64,000 bases of DNA from Pseudomonas sp. Irchel 3E20 (GTDB taxonomy: Bacteria > Pseudomonadota > Gammaproteobacteria > Pseudomonadales > Pseudomonadaceae). Made by a program: the position numbers and the translations under genes. The DNA lies in assembly GCF_900187645.1 (NCBI RefSeq), contig NZ_FYEE01000007.1, positions 186,001 through 250,000 of the forward strand, read 5' to 3'. The notes under the pieces were generated by a model. It had not been told where the DNA came from. It did not search any database and worked only from the letters and a program-made list of their open reading frames with translations. How positions within the stretch are numbered: position 1 is the stretch's first letter; every line of letters begins with the position of its first letter. Positions 1 through 10,100 of the stretch are shown piece by piece.

Positions 1-443
1 GCCTGCTTCTGCACGGCGACATCGACCGTGACTTCGCCGGCCTTCTCGAAGCGCAGGGTCAGCGGGAAACGCTTGCCGTCGGCCAGCAGGCTGCGGTCCT
101 TCAATTCCAACAGCATCACGTGGTAGGCCATGGGGGCGAAGGTCACCTCGCCGCCGGCGGGGATCACCACGTTGGGTACCTGCTGCATTTTCATCAGGTC
201 GCCCTGCTTCACGTGTTCGTGCAGTTCAGCCTTGGCGGAAATGGGCGAGGTCACGCTTAGGAGGCGGTCGGCGTTCTTGCCGTTGTTGTGGATGACGAAA
301 TAGGCCGCCACGGTGGGGGCGTTGGGCGGCAGCTCCTGGGACCACGGGTGGGCGATGTGCAGTTCGCCGCTGGTGTACTCGTGGGCATGGGCAAAGCAGG
401 CAGGCAGCAACAGGGCGGCCATCAACAGGGTTTTCTTCAACAT
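1..443 (-). CDS. Copper chaperone PCu(A)C family protein, C-terminus outside the window
   Basis: The reading frame starts at the ATG complementary to 441-443 and runs off the left edge, giving about 147 residues. An N-terminal signal peptide (MLKKTLLMAALLLPACFAHA) targets it to the periplasm. The mature part contains HPW near residue 32, then a His/Met pattern (H-x10-M-x-M, around LHEHVKQGDLMKMQ) and a downstream G-x-H-V/M-type motif (APMAYHVMLLELK), which are the Cu(I)-binding residues of PCu(A)C (PF04314) proteins that feed copper to cytochrome oxidase. It is followed upstream in the same direction by a DUF2946 gene, a common partner in Pseudomonas copper loci. Confidence 0.85.
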   Translation of the reverse strand, partial: MLKKTLLMAALLLPACFAHAHEYTSGELHIAHPWSQELPPNAPTVAAYFVIHNNGKNADRLLSVTSPISAKAELHEHVKQGDLMKMQQVPNVVIPAGGEVTFAPMAYHVMLLELKDRSLLADGKRFPLTLRFEKAGEVTVDVAVQKQ

Positions 444-491
444 GTCGGTACTCCGGGACGATTCAGGACGCAGGATGGTTGCGAGGTTGAA

Positions 492-893
492 TCAGGCCAG
501 CGGAGAGGCGCGCGGATTGAGGCTGGGCCATTGCTGGCGCGGCGTGGGGCTGGAAAGCAGGGTGGGCGCCGGGCCCTGGGCGGGCTCCAAACGGGTGACG
601 TGCAATTGCGGCACATGCCCGGGCAGAGCCACCAGCGGCGGCGATCCGGAGCAGCACCAGCAGTGCTGCATGTTGGAGTGGTCGTCGTTCTGTGGGGCCT
701 TTTGCTCCAGGCTGCCCAACGACATCGCCACCATTTTGGTGCCACTGGAGGAGCAGAAGCTGCCCCACATCACTTGCTCGCTGGCCGCGCCGCTGGCGCT
801 TTGCGCCATGGCCCCGGAAATCGGCATGGCGAGCAGGTTGAACAGCACTGCTAGGCAGGCGATCCAGGCAAGTGCTAGCCGTTGTCGGGGCAT
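492..893 (-). CDS. DUF2946 family protein
   Basis: A 133-residue protein if translation starts at the ATG at 893; a GTG at 926 would add 11 residues but gives no better ribosome binding site. A hydrophobic N-terminal segment (about residues 5-30) acts as a signal or anchor. Behind it is a short region with a CWCC cluster (QHCWCCSG) and several His/Met residues, typical of the DUF2946 proteins found beside copper-uptake genes. It lies 48 bases upstream of the PCu(A)C gene on the same strand, so the two are probably co-transcribed. Function is unknown; involvement in copper handling is inferred from the neighbour and the Cys/His residues. Confidence 0.75.
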   Translation of the reverse strand: MPRQRLALAWIACLAVLFNLLAMPISGAMAQSASGAASEQVMWGSFCSSSGTKMVAMSLGSLEQKAPQNDDHSNMQHCWCCSGSPPLVALPGHVPQLHVTRLEPAQGPAPTLLSSPTPRQQWPSLNPRASPLA

Positions 894-990
894 GGGTGGG
901 ATCCAGTGAGGTGGACGTTCAAGCACGCTATTTAGCCTGATCGGCCCGGATAAGTAAAAAGCCCGCCTGCGGTGTGGTGTCGCAGCGCGC

Positions 991-1362
991 TCAGGGGATA
1001 TCGATCAACGCACCCAGCTCGCGCTCCAACTCCTGCGGGTCGCCCAGGTTCAGCTCGACGAGGCGGCGCAGGTGGCTGATGGACGCAAGGTCGATGTGCT
1101 CGCACACAAAACCCAATTGCCCGTGGTCGTCGTGGGCCAGGCGCACGCGCATGTGCACGGGGGTGTCGGGGGCGAGGTGGATATCGACGTCGAAGGCTTC
1201 GCCAGGGTCGCCCTGCCAGGGTTGCGGGCGCTGGATCAACAGGCCTTTGAGGGATAGGTCGAGCAATTGCACGCTCCAGGTGCGAGCCTGCTGGCGCAGT
1301 TCGGTCCTGGCATTAAAGGCGATACGCTTGAAGCGGCGGCGATCTGCGGCATTTTCGCTCAT
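991..1362 (-). CDS. mapZ: PilZ-domain c-di-GMP adaptor, MapZ-like
   Basis: A 123-residue stand-alone PilZ protein. The c-di-GMP signature is complete: the arginine box RxxxR at residues 9-13 and D35-x-S37-x-x-G40. The C-terminal stretch SISHLRRLVELNLGD is, as I recall it, nearly identical to P. aeruginosa PA4608 (MapZ). That protein binds c-di-GMP and then the chemotaxis methyltransferase CheR1, lowering receptor methylation and changing flagellar switching. The neighbouring cstA-type operon is also as in P. aeruginosa, which supports orthology. The ATG start at 1362 gives the family length. A hairpin at 1406-1428 lies just upstream. Confidence 0.85.
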   Translation of the reverse strand: MSENAADRRRFKRIAFNARTELRQQARTWSVQLLDLSLKGLLIQRPQPWQGDPGEAFDVDIHLAPDTPVHMRVRLAHDDHGQLGFVCEHIDLASISHLRRLVELNLGDPQELERELGALIDIP

Positions 1363-1405
1363 GGCCCAACCCTCTGGATGTGGGAAGACTATAGACCAGC
1401 CGCTT

Positions 1406-1428
1406 ATTTGTGGTTTTTTCCCACAAAT
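1406..1428. other. Inverted repeat between mapZ and the cstA-type gene
   Basis: ATTTGTGG at 1406-1413 pairs with CCACAAAT at 1421-1428 around a T-rich loop. It lies in the divergent region between mapZ and the transporter operon, so it could be an operator or a leader hairpin of either transcript. Only the symmetry itself is seen. Confidence 0.35.
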
Positions 1429-1523
1429 GAAGGCTCAAGACCAAAGCAGGGGGCTGGCCTTTAAGGCCGGCCGCGCTAAACTCCGAGGGCTGTCTTTCTG
1501 TCCACCCTGGCTGGAATAAAAAA

Positions 1524-3590
1524 ATGAAAAACAATAATAGCCTGCTACGCCACATACCCTGGCTGCTGCTGGCAATCGTCGGAGCGTGCGCCCTTGGCGT
1601 CGTGGCCTTGCGCCGAGGCGAGGCGATCAACGCCTTGTGGATCGTGGTCGCGGCAGTGGCCATCTACTTGGTCGCCTATCGTTACTACAGCCTGTTCATC
1701 GCCAACAACGTGATGCAACTGGACCCCCGGCGGGCTACCCCCGCAGTGCTCAACAATGACGGTCTGGACTATGTGCCGACCAACAAACACATTCTTTTCG
1801 GGCACCACTTCGCTGCCATCGCTGGCGCGGGGCCGCTGGTGGGCCCGGTACTGGCCGCGCAAATGGGCTACCTGCCCGGCACGCTGTGGCTGATCGCCGG
1901 CGTGGTGCTGGCCGGTGCAGTGCAGGATTTCATGATCCTGTTCCTCTCCACCCGCCGTAACGGCCGTTCCCTGGGGGATATGGTGCGTGAGGAAATGGGC
2001 CGCATCCCGGGCACCATTGCCCTGTTTGGCTGCTTCCTCATCATGATTATCATCCTCGCGGTGCTGGCGCTGATCGTGGTCAAGGCCCTGGCCGAGAGCC
2101 CATGGGGCATCTTCACGGTGATGGCGACCATCCCGATCGCGATGTTCATGGGCATCTACATGCGCTACATCCGCCCGGGCCGCATCGGCGAAATCTCGAT
2201 CATCGGCGTGCTGTTGCTGCTGGGTTCTATCTGGCTGGGCGGGCAGATCGCCGCTGATCCGGTGTGGGCCAAGGCCTTCACCTTCACTGGCATCCAGATC
2301 ACCTGGATGCTGATCGGCTACGGTTTCGTCGCCGCAGTATTGCCGGTGTGGCTGATCCTGGCCCCGCGTGACTACCTCTCCACCTTCCTCAAGATCGGCA
2401 CCATCATCGCCCTGGCCATCGGCATCCTGGTGACCATGCCCGACCTGAAAATGCCGGCATTGACCCAGTTCATCGACGGCACCGGGCCGGTATGGAAGGG
2501 CGGGCTGTTCCCGTTCCTGTTCATCACCATCGCCTGTGGCGCGGTGTCGGGCTTCCACGCGTTGATCTCTTCGGGCACCACGCCCAAGCTGTTGGCCAAC
2601 GAAGCGCACTCGCGCTACATCGGCTATGGCGGCATGTTGATGGAGTCCTTCGTGGCCATCATGGCCATGGTTGCCGCGTCGGTGATCGAGCCGGGCGTGT
2701 ACTTCGCCATGAACAGCCCGGCCGCGATTGTCGGCTCGGACGTGGTCAGCGTGGCGCAAACCGTCAGCAGTTGGGGCTTTGCCATTACCCCCGAAGCGCT
2801 GCAAGCGGTGGCCAATGACATCGGTGAAACCACCATCCTGGCCCGTGCCGGTGGCGCGCCAACCCTGGCGGTCGGTATCGCGCAGATCCTGCACAGTGTC
2901 CTGCCGGGTGAAAACACCATGGCATTCTGGTACCACTTTGCGATTCTGTTCGAGGCTCTGTTCATCCTGACCGCCGTGGACGCAGGCACCCGTGCCGGGC
3001 GTTTCATGCTCCAGGACTTGCTCGGCTCCTTTGTGCCAGCGCTCAAACGCACCGAATCCTGGACCGCCAACCTGATCGCCACCGCCGGTTGTGTGGCGAT
3101 GTGGGGCTACCTGCTGTACCAAGGCGTGATCGACCCTCTGGGCGGGATCAACACCCTGTGGCCGCTGTTCGGCATCTCCAACCAGATGCTGGCGGGTATC
3201 GCGCTGATGCTGGCCACGGTTGTGCTGATTAAGATGAAACGCCAACGCTACATCTGGGTGACCATGCTGCCGGCTGTGTGGCTGCTGATCTGCACCACCA
3301 CCGCAGGCTTCATCAAGCTGTTCGACGCCAACCCCGCGATCGGCTTCCTGTCGCTGGCCAAGAAGTACAGCGATGCCCTTGCCAACGGCCAGATCCTGGC
3401 CCCGGCCAAGAGCATCGACCAGATGCAGCACGTGATCTACAACGCCTACACCAACGCCACGCTCACGGCGCTGTTTTTGGCGGTGGTCTTCAGCATCCTG
3501 TTCTATGCGCTCAAGGTCGGCATTGCTGCCTGGGGCAACAAGGAGCGCACGGATAAAGAGTCGCCGTTCCAGGCCGTGCCGGATGCGTAA
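1524..3590 (+). CDS. cstA: CstA/BtsT family carbon-starvation transporter
   Basis: A 688-residue inner-membrane protein with about 15-16 hydrophobic segments. It carries the family motif [20 protein letters not shown] around residues 93-112 and a conserved central motif ([15 protein letters not shown]) near residue 340. CstA/BtsT proteins take up pyruvate and, in some species, peptides during carbon limitation. The following genes encode a YjiX-type small protein and a YjiA-type GTPase, the same order as E. coli btsT-yjiX-yjiA, so a pyruvate-transporter role is plausible. The ATG at 1524 follows a purine-rich GGAAT. Whether the substrate is pyruvate or peptides cannot be told from sequence. 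Confidence 0.93.
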   Translation: MKNNNSLLRHIPWLLLAIVGACALGVVALRRGEAINALWIVVAAVAIYLVAYRYYSLFIANNVMQLDPRRATPAVLNNDGLDYVPTNKHILFGHHFAAIAGAGPLVGPVLAAQMGYLPGTLWLIAGVVLAGAVQDFMILFLSTRRNGRSLGDMVREEMGRIPGTIALFGCFLIMIIILAVLALIVVKALAESPWGIFTVMATIPIAMFMGIYMRYIRPGRIGEISIIGVLLLLGSIWLGGQIAADPVWAKAFTFTGIQITWMLIGYGFVAAVLPVWLILAPRDYLSTFLKIGTIIALAIGILVTMPDLKMPALTQFIDGTGPVWKGGLFPFLFITIACGAVSGFHALISSGTTPKLLANEAHSRYIGYGGMLMESFVAIMAMVAASVIEPGVYFAMNSPAAIVGSDVVSVAQTVSSWGFAITPEALQAVANDIGETTILARAGGAPTLAVGIAQILHSVLPGENTMAFWYHFAILFEALFILTAVDAGTRAGRFMLQDLLGSFVPALKRTESWTANLIATAGCVAMWGYLLYQGVIDPLGGINTLWPLFGISNQMLAGIALMLATVVLIKMKRQRYIWVTMLPAVWLLICTTTAGFIKLFDANPAIGFLSLAKKYSDALANGQILAPAKSIDQMQHVIYNAYTNATLTALFLAVVFSILFYALKVGIAAWGNKERTDKESPFQAVPDA

Positions 3591-3604
3591 GCGAGGAATG
3601 CGCC

Positions 3605-3802
3605 ATGTTCAATGACCTGAGTCGCCTCGGTAAGTACCTCGGTCAGGCCGCGCGCCTGATGGTCGGCATGCCCGACTACGACAACTACGTCGAGCATATG
3701 CAGACCAAACACCCGGACAAACCGATGATGGACTACGAGGCGTTCTTTCGCGAACGCCAGGAAGCCCGTTACGGGGGCAAGGGTGGGCCCAAGTGCTGTT
3801 GA
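3605..3802 (+). CDS. YbdD/YjiX family protein
   Basis: A 65-residue protein 14 bases downstream of the CstA-like transporter with its own AGGA site. It has the conserved core of the YbdD/YjiX family ([19 protein letters not shown], residues about 21-39) and the C-terminal end with GPKCC. Family members are small companions of CstA/BtsT permeases and, in E. coli, are needed for full transport activity. Co-transcription with the transporter is expected. A short palindrome GACCCG/CGGGTC at 3801-3817 follows immediately and may end or process the transcript. Confidence 0.88.
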   Translation: MFNDLSRLGKYLGQAARLMVGMPDYDNYVEHMQTKHPDKPMMDYEAFFRERQEARYGGKGGPKCC

Positions 3803-3830
3803 CCCGCTAGTCGGGTCGATGTAACCCCTT

Positions 3831-3917
3831 GTGGGAGCGTGCCTGCCGCGATGGCGGACTGTCAGCCAACAGCGATGTTGAATCTGGCACCACCATTGCG
3901 GGCAGGCCCGCTCCCAC
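3831..3917. repeat. REP doublet (inverted pair)
   Basis: GTGGGAGC at 3831 and GCTCCCAC ending at 3917 form the outer arms, with CCGCGATGGCGG and CCATTGCGGGCAGG inside. This is the inverted-pair (REPIN-like) layout of the GTGGGAGC class of Pseudomonas REP sequences. It sits between yjiX and the GTPase gene and could act as mRNA stabiliser or attenuator inside the operon. Confidence 0.85.
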
Positions 3918-3955
3918 ATTTGTTTTGTTCCTTGCGTTATTCAGGAGAACTGCTT

Positions 3956-4918
3956 TTGTCCTCTCCCATCCCCGTTACCGTCCTCAGCGGCTTTCTCGGC
4001 GCCGGCAAAACTACGTTGTTGCGCCACCTACTCAAGGCCGAGCACGGCTTGAAAATCGCCGTGATCGAAAACGAATTCAGTGACGCCGGCATTGATACTC
4101 AGTTGTTGGGTGATGAGCCGGTACAAGTCATGACCCTGTCCAATGGTTGCGTGTGCTGCACCATCCACACCGACCTGACCAAAGCCCTGTTCCTGCTGCT
4201 CGAGCGCCTGGACAGTGGCGAGATCGCCTTCGATCGCCTGGTGATCGAATGCACCGGGCTGGCCGACCCGGCGCCCGTGGCCCAGACGTTTTTCATCGAT
4301 GAAGAACTGCGCGAGCGCTACATCCTCGACGGCATCATCACCCTGGTGGACGCCGCGCATGCCGAATTCCACCTGACCCAGACCATCGCCCAGGCGCAGG
4401 TCGGCTTTGCCGACCGGTTGTTGGTAAGCAAGCGCGACCTGGTGGACGAGCAGGCCTTCACCGCCCTGAGCGAGCGCCTGACCCGGATCAACCGCCGGGC
4501 GCCGATCCGGGTGGTCGAGCATGGCCGGATCGACCTGGCCGAGTTGCTGGACGTGCGCGGGTTCAACCTCAACGCTGACCTGGGCGGTGGCCTGAACCTG
4601 CGGCCAGTGGCTAAGGCCGCGGCCACCGACCGGATCTGCAGCCTGGTGCTGCGCACCGACAAACCGCTGGATATCGACCGGCTCAGCGAATTCATGAACC
4701 AACTGCTGGAAGACCACGGCAAACAACTGCTGCGTTACAAAGGCGTTCTGAACATTGGCGGTGAGGCGCGGCGCCTGGTGTTCCAAGGCGTATTGAAACT
4801 CTACGGCTTCGATTGGGATACCGAGTGGGCCGAAGATGCAGTGCGCGAAAGTGTCATTGTGTTCATCGGCGACGATTTGCCCCACGAAAAAATAAAGAAA
4901 GCTTTCGAGCAACTCTGA
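3956..4918 (+). CDS. yjiA: YjiA/COG0523 family P-loop GTPase (metal-binding)
   Basis: A 320-residue G3E-family GTPase. The Walker A motif [11 protein letters not shown] covers K18, and the metal-binding C64-V-C66-C67 motif of COG0523 is intact (NGCVCCTI). The C-terminal CobW domain follows. COG0523 proteins bind Zn, Co or Ni and serve as metallochaperones or in stress adaptation. Its position after a btsT-yjiX pair points to the YjiA subgroup. The start is TTG at 3956, chosen because AGGAG lies 9 bases upstream and it removes a non-homologous N-terminal extension translated from the REP element. Confidence 0.88.
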   Translation: MSSPIPVTVLSGFLGAGKTTLLRHLLKAEHGLKIAVIENEFSDAGIDTQLLGDEPVQVMTLSNGCVCCTIHTDLTKALFLLLERLDSGEIAFDRLVIECTGLADPAPVAQTFFIDEELRERYILDGIITLVDAAHAEFHLTQTIAQAQVGFADRLLVSKRDLVDEQAFTALSERLTRINRRAPIRVVEHGRIDLAELLDVRGFNLNADLGGGLNLRPVAKAAATDRICSLVLRTDKPLDIDRLSEFMNQLLEDHGKQLLRYKGVLNIGGEARRLVFQGVLKLYGFDWDTEWAEDAVRESVIVFIGDDLPHEKIKKAFEQL

Positions 4919-4924
4919 AAAACT

Positions 4925-4950
4925 CGCCTGCCCACAGCAGGCGGCTTTTA
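4925..4950. terminator. Intrinsic terminator after yjiA
   Basis: CGCCTGC (4925-4931) pairs with GCAGGCG (4937-4943), followed by GCTTTTAT on the plus strand. It closes the cstA-yjiX-yjiA operon and, from the other side, could also serve the convergent gene at 4957-5514. Confidence 0.75.
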
Positions 4951-4956
4951 TATCGA

Positions 4957-5514
4957 TCAAACTTCGTCCGGGTCGCTGATATACGGGGTATTGCGCTCAA
5001 GTATCTTCATGCGCCAAGTCAGTTGGGTGCCGTATTCGCCAATGAAGTGATGCACTCTATTTATTTTCGAGAACTTGTTGTTAAGCCCCAAGGGGGCGCC
5101 TGCACGGGTTTGGATACGCACGTCCACTTGGTCGGACTGAATGTCGTCCAACGTAATAATGTTGCCGTCCAAGTCCAGAAAGTTAAACGTTGTGGTGTCT
5201 CTACCCGCCGCAGGCAGGGCGGCGAACTTGTCATGCTGGTTCTTGCTGATGACCTTGCCGTAGTAAGGGCCTGGAGTGCGGTTGTAGAAGGTGTAGTAGT
5301 CGTCTTCATTGCGGCAGTAGAACACCAGGGGCGGGTTCACGTTGACCGCGATCATGGTCAGCACATTGGAGACATCGCGGACTTCCGTGGCGATGGAAGG
5401 CGTATCGTAGTGCAGGACGGTGACTTTTTCGTTGAAGGTCTGACCTGGAAAGTGCAGCCAGGAGCCGTTGACGGTGAACGTTGCGAGGAATGATTTGTTT
5501 CGGCTGGTACTCAT
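4957..5514 (-). CDS. Hypothetical protein, family not recognised
   Basis: A 185-residue protein if translation begins at the ATG at 5514, which has AAGGA about 10 bases upstream; a TTG at 5523 would add three residues. There is no signal peptide, membrane segment or known catalytic motif. The composition is ordinary with several aromatic/charged stretches (CRNEDDYYTFYNRTPGPYYG), suggesting a soluble beta-rich protein. GC content is visibly lower than in the neighbours and several codons are unusual for this genome (AATAAT, TTATTT), so it may be a recent acquisition. It stands alone between two terminators. No function can be assigned. Confidence 0.7.
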   Translation of the reverse strand: MSTSRNKSFLATFTVNGSWLHFPGQTFNEKVTVLHYDTPSIATEVRDVSNVLTMIAVNVNPPLVFYCRNEDDYYTFYNRTPGPYYGKVISKNQHDKFAALPAAGRDTTTFNFLDLDGNIITLDDIQSDQVDVRIQTRAGAPLGLNNKFSKINRVHHFIGEYGTQLTWRMKILERNTPYISDPDEV

Positions 5515-5641
5515 GGTTCTCAAATCCTTTTGAGAGTGTTTAGGAGAAGTGCACTTTTGAGGTTAGTCGAAGGGGTGACGGTGTTTGCACAAGTCTGTTT
5601 TTGGATGTTTCCCCTTACATTCGCCACTCAACGTTCAGACG

Positions 5642-5674
5642 AAAAAAAGCCCGGTCATAAGACCGGGCTTTTTA
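5642..5674 (-). terminator. Strong intrinsic terminator downstream of glyA
   Basis: AAGCCCGGTC and GACCGGGCTT flank the 4-base loop ATAA, with a run of A on the left and T on the right, so it can work in both directions. On the minus strand it ends the glyA transcript 23 bases after the stop codon. Confidence 0.93.
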
Positions 5675-5696
5675 GTGCCGCGTAGTAACGGGGCGA

Positions 5697-6950
5697 TTAA
5701 GCGCCGTATACCGGCAGCTTGGCGCAGATGGCTTTGACCTTCTCACGTACCGCGTCGATCACGGTTTCGTTGTTCAGGTCGGCCAGGATGTCGCAGATCC
5801 AGCCAGCCAGCTCCTTGCACTCGGTTTCCTTGAAGCCGCGAGTGGTCACGGCGGGTGTGCCGAAGCGCAGGCCCGAGGTGACGAACGGCGAGCGTGGGTC
5901 GTTAGGCACCGAGTTTTTGTTCACGGTGATGAACGCCTTGCCCAGTGCGGCATCGGCGTCTTTGCCGGAGATGTCCTGCTTGATGAGCGACAGCAGGAAC
6001 AGGTGGTTTTCAGTACCGCCGGAAACTACGTCGAAACCGCGCTCGATGAACACGCTGGCCATGGCCTGGGCGTTCTTGATGACCTGTTGTTGGTAGGCCT
6101 TGAACTCAGGCTGCAGTGCTTCCTTGAAGCAGATGGCCTTGGCGGCGATCACGTGCTCCAGTGGGCCGCCCTGGGAACCAGGGAACACCGCGGAGTTGAG
6201 CTTTTTCTCGATGTCGGCGTTGGCGCGCGCCAGGATCAGGCCGCCACGTGGGCCGCGCAGGGTCTTGTGGGTGGTGGTGGTGACCACGTCGGCGAACGGT
6301 ACCGGGTTCGGGTACACGCCAGCGGCGACCAGGCCGGCCACGTGGGCCATGTCGACGAACAGGTAGGCGCCTACCTTGTCGGCGATTTCACGGAAGCGTG
6401 GGAAATCGAGGATCTGGGAGTAGGCGGAGAAACCAGCCACGATCATTTTTGGCTTGTGTTCCAGGGCCAGGCGCTCGACTTCGTCGTAGTCGATCAGGCC
6501 ATCGGCGTTGATGCCGTACTGGATGGCGTTGTACAGCTTGCCCGAGGAAGAAACGCTGGCACCGTGGGTCAGGTGACCGCCGTGGGCCAGGCTCATGCCC
6601 AGAATGGTGTCGCCGGCCGAGAGCAGGGCCAGGTACACGGCGCTGTTGGCTTGGGAACCGGCGTGTGGCTGGACGTTGGCGTAATCGGCGCCGAACAGCT
6701 CCTTGGCACGGTCGATGGCCAGTTGCTCAACCACGTCGACGTACTCGCAACCACCGTAGTAGCGCTTGCCCGGATAACCTTCGGCGTACTTGTTGGTCAG
6801 GGCCGAGCCTTGAGCTTCCATCACCGCTGGGCTGGCATAGTTTTCCGAAGCGATCAGCTCGATGTGTTCTTCCTGGCGCTGAGCTTCTTGCTCCATGGCG
6901 GCAAAAAGATCGGCGTCGAACTTGGCAATAGTCAAATCACGGCTGAACAT
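5697..6950 (-). CDS. glyA: Serine hydroxymethyltransferase
   Basis: A 417-residue PLP enzyme that interconverts serine and glycine while loading tetrahydrofolate with a one-carbon unit. The PLP lysine is K229 in [14 protein letters not shown]. The N-terminal signature ([14 protein letters not shown]) and the substrate-binding segment [13 protein letters not shown] are intact. The ATG at 6950 gives the usual family length and start ([12 protein letters not shown]); a further upstream start would add four residues without support. Gene order glyA-morA matches the P. aeruginosa glyA copy next to morA, so this is one of the several glyA paralogues that Pseudomonas carries. Confidence 0.96.
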   Translation of the reverse strand: MFSRDLTIAKFDADLFAAMEQEAQRQEEHIELIASENYASPAVMEAQGSALTNKYAEGYPGKRYYGGCEYVDVVEQLAIDRAKELFGADYANVQPHAGSQANSAVYLALLSAGDTILGMSLAHGGHLTHGASVSSSGKLYNAIQYGINADGLIDYDEVERLALEHKPKMIVAGFSAYSQILDFPRFREIADKVGAYLFVDMAHVAGLVAAGVYPNPVPFADVVTTTTHKTLRGPRGGLILARANADIEKKLNSAVFPGSQGGPLEHVIAAKAICFKEALQPEFKAYQQQVIKNAQAMASVFIERGFDVVSGGTENHLFLLSLIKQDISGKDADAALGKAFITVNKNSVPNDPRSPFVTSGLRFGTPAVTTRGFKETECKELAGWICDILADLNNETVIDAVREKVKAICAKLPVYGA

Positions 6951-7062
6951 GGCGGTCCTCAAGGATCGGGGGCAGAAAAGAGGGGCATTCTAACCCATGC
7001 GCTTTTAGAAGGGATATGAAACGCGATCAGGTTGTGGGAGAGCGAGCTTCAAGTGGGGAGCT

Positions 7063-7106
7063 ACAAGCGGCAAGTTAAAGCCAACGCGCTACTGCTTGCC
7101 GCTTGT
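7063..7106. repeat. Inverted repeat, 12-base arms, downstream of morA
   Basis: ACAAGCGGCAAG at 7063-7074 is repeated exactly in inverse at 7095-7106, inside a longer patchy region (7026-7129) of related AGCTTCAAG/CGGCAAG words. This resembles the imperfect AGCTNCAAG repeats scattered in P. fluorescens genomes. It lies where the morA transcript would end, but there is no U-tract. Confidence 0.55.
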
Positions 7107-7133
7107 CGCTTTAAGCTTGCCGCGCTCTTGCTG

Positions 7134-10100
7134 TCAGTCGAACAGGAAGAGCGCATCGTTGCTGAATTGGGCTTCGAAACGGTTGGCCGGCATCGGGCGG
7201 CCGAACAGGTAGCCCTGCACTTCGTCGCAGCCGTGTTCGCGCAGGAAGTCCAGTTGCTCGTGGGTCTCCACGCCTTCGGCGATCACCGCCAGGTTCAGGC
7301 TGTGGGCCATGGCGATAATGGCGCGGGCGATCTGGGCGTCCTGTTCGCCGCAGGGCAGGCCATCGACGAAGGTGCGGTCGATTTTCAGCACGTCGATGGG
7401 GAACTGCTTCAGGTAGTTGAGCGAGGAGTAGCCCGTGCCGAAGTCGTCCACCGCGATGCTCAGGCCCAGGTTCTTCAGGCTGGCGAGGATTTGCAGGGCT
7501 TCGCTGACTTCGCGCATCAGGATGCTTTCGGTCAGTTCCAGCTCCAGGCACGCCGGCGGTAGGCCGGTGTCCCTGAGGATGTTGGCGATGCGGGTGCCCA
7601 GTTGGCCGTCGGAGAACTGCCGTGCCGAGATGTTCACCGAGACTTTCGGCACGCGCACCTTCGCCAGGTGCCAGGCTTTGAGCTGGCGGCAGGCTTCGGC
7701 GATGACCCAGTCGCCCACATCCACCACCAGGCCCAGCTCTTCGAGCACCGGGATGAAGTCCCCCGGCGGTACCAGCCCACGCCGTGGATGGCGCCAGCGC
7801 AGCAGGGCTTCGGCGCCGGTCAGGCGTTTGCCGTCGCCGCTGAACTGGGGTTGGTAATAAAGGACGAATTCGTTCTGGTCCAGGGCGTGGCGCAGGTCGC
7901 TTTCCAGCTCCAGGCGTTCCAGGGCGCTGGCGTTCATGTCGGCCTGGTAGAACTGGAAGTTGTTCTTGCCGCGTTCCTTGGCGTGGTACATGGCGGTGTC
8001 GGCGTTCTTCATCAACTGGCTCAGCTCGTTGCCGTCCTGGGGGCTCAGGGCGATGCCGATACTGGCGGTGACGAAGAACTCGCGGCCTTCAAGGACGAAG
8101 GGTTTGACCAGGCTGGCGAGGATTTGCTCGGCGACGTGGATGGCGCGGTTGAGGGCCATTTCGCGGCTGGCACGCGGTTGCAGGAGCAGGGTGAATTCGT
8201 CGCCGCCCATGCGCGCCACGGTGTCGTCATCGTCAACGCAGCCGAGCAGGCGCGTGGCCATTTCCTTGAGCATACGGTCGCCGGCCGCGTGGCCGAGGGA
8301 ATCGTTGATTGGCTTGAAGCGGTCCAGGTCGAGGAACATCAGCACCACCCACGACTTCTGCCGCTCGGCCGATTGCAGCGCGGTGTGCAGGCGATCCTGG
8401 AACAGCGTGCGGTTGGGCAGGTGGGTCAGGGCGTCGTAGTAGGCCAGGCGATGGATGCGCTGCTCGCTGGCCTTGCGCTCGCTGATGTCGCTGAAAAAAC
8501 ACACATAGCTGGCCAGGTCGCCTTCGTCGTCCAGCACCGCGGTGATGCCGACCCAGGCCGGGTAGTGCTCGCCGTTGCGGCGCTTGAGCCAGACCTCGCC
8601 TTCCCAGCTGCTGTGCTGGTGCAGTTGCTTGAGCACATAGCGCAGGTGGGCTTCCTGTTGGTCGTCGACGGTGAGCATGTTGGGCAACTGGTCGAGCACC
8701 TGCGCCACCGCATAACCGCTGACGCGGCTGAAGGCCTCGTTGGCCTGCACGATATAGCCGGCCGGGTCGGTGATAAGGATCGCCGAGGTGGAATGCTCGA
8801 ACACCGTGGCCGCCATGCGCAGGTCTTTTTCCGCGCGGCGCTGCTGGCTGATGTCGCGGCCCACCCCCAACACCCCCTCGAACGCACCGTGTTCGTCCCA
8901 CACCAGCACCAGGCGCAACTCGATGGGGATCTTGCGCCCGTCGGCGCGCAGGCAGTCGAACAGGAACAACTGGGTCTGCACCTGGTCGCGCAGTTGGGCC
9001 AGTTGCTCGGGTTTGTCCAGGGCTTTGCTGACGCGATCCATCAGGCTGTAGATGCCGCTCAGTTGCTGGGGGTTGGCGATGGTCGATTGCCAGCCATTCT
9101 GGAAGATCCAGTCCACGGCAAAGCCCAGTACGGCTTGCACCGAAGGGCTGACGTAGTTGAGCGAGAGTTTGTTGTCGGTGGAGAAAATCACGTCGCTGAT
9201 GCTCTCGGCGAGCATGCGATAGCGCTGCTCGCTGTCGCGCAGCGACTCGCTGGCTTCGATCTGGTCGGTGATGTCCTTGGCCACGCCAATGATGCGCGTG
9301 ACCTGGTTGTGACGGTCGCGGGCCAGGGCCTGCTCGCGGACCTCGAAGCGCCGCCATTGGTTGTTGCGGTGGCGAAAACGCAACTGGCATTGCAGCAATT
9401 GCGCGTAGCCGCTGCGGCGCTGTTCCTGGCGGGCGAGGTGGTAGAGGTCGGCGTCTTCGGGGTGCAGCAGGATCTCCCAGAAGTACTCGCCCATCTGCTG
9501 CAACTCGGTCTTGTTGTAGCCCAGGGTCTGGCCCAGGTGATGGTTGCTGAAAATCATCCGCTGGCTGACGACGTCCTGCACGTAGAGGTGATCGGGCACT
9601 GTGCGCACCACGTCGGACCAGAAGCCTTCGCGTTCTACCAGCGACAACTCGATCAGCTTGCGGCTGGTGATGTCGCTGATGCTCAGGATCACCGCTTGGT
9701 AGTCGCTGCGCTCGCGGGGCAGGCGCAGCACCAGCCACAGATGCTGGTCGTTGCCCTGGGCGTCCTTGAGCTTGATTTCCAGCTCCAGTTGCTGCTGTTG
9801 CTCCAGCACCGCTTCAAGCAATTGATTACCGATGGCATTGCCCACCTGCGGGTCGCCGGCAATCAACAGGCTCCAGGCGTCTTCGCAGGAACTGACGTTG
9901 AGCAATTGCAGGGCGACCTGGTTGACCTCGGTGATGCGCAGCTCTTGCAGCAGGTATTGGCGCTGGCCCGGTTGGCCTTGCAGCCATTGGCGCAGTTCGT
10001 CGCCGGTTTGCAGGTGGCTGTTATTAAAGAAAGCCTTGAGCCCGGACAGGTCCAGCACGCACAAGGCCACGCCCGTGCCTTCAAAAATGTCCTGGTAGCG

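Noticed and set aside
1545-3431. A 628-residue open frame antisense to the cstA-type gene
   Set aside because: Histidine/glutamine/arginine-rich translation with no domain; it is a shadow frame produced by the GC-rich third positions of the real gene. Similar shadows at 31634-34519 (ileS), 45205-47772 (clpB) and 7602-10163 (morA) were left out for the same reason.
3839-3955. N-terminal extension of the YjiA GTPase from an ATG at 3839
   Set aside because: It would translate REP sequence and lacks a ribosome binding site; the TTG at 3956 has AGGAG in place and gives the family N-terminus.
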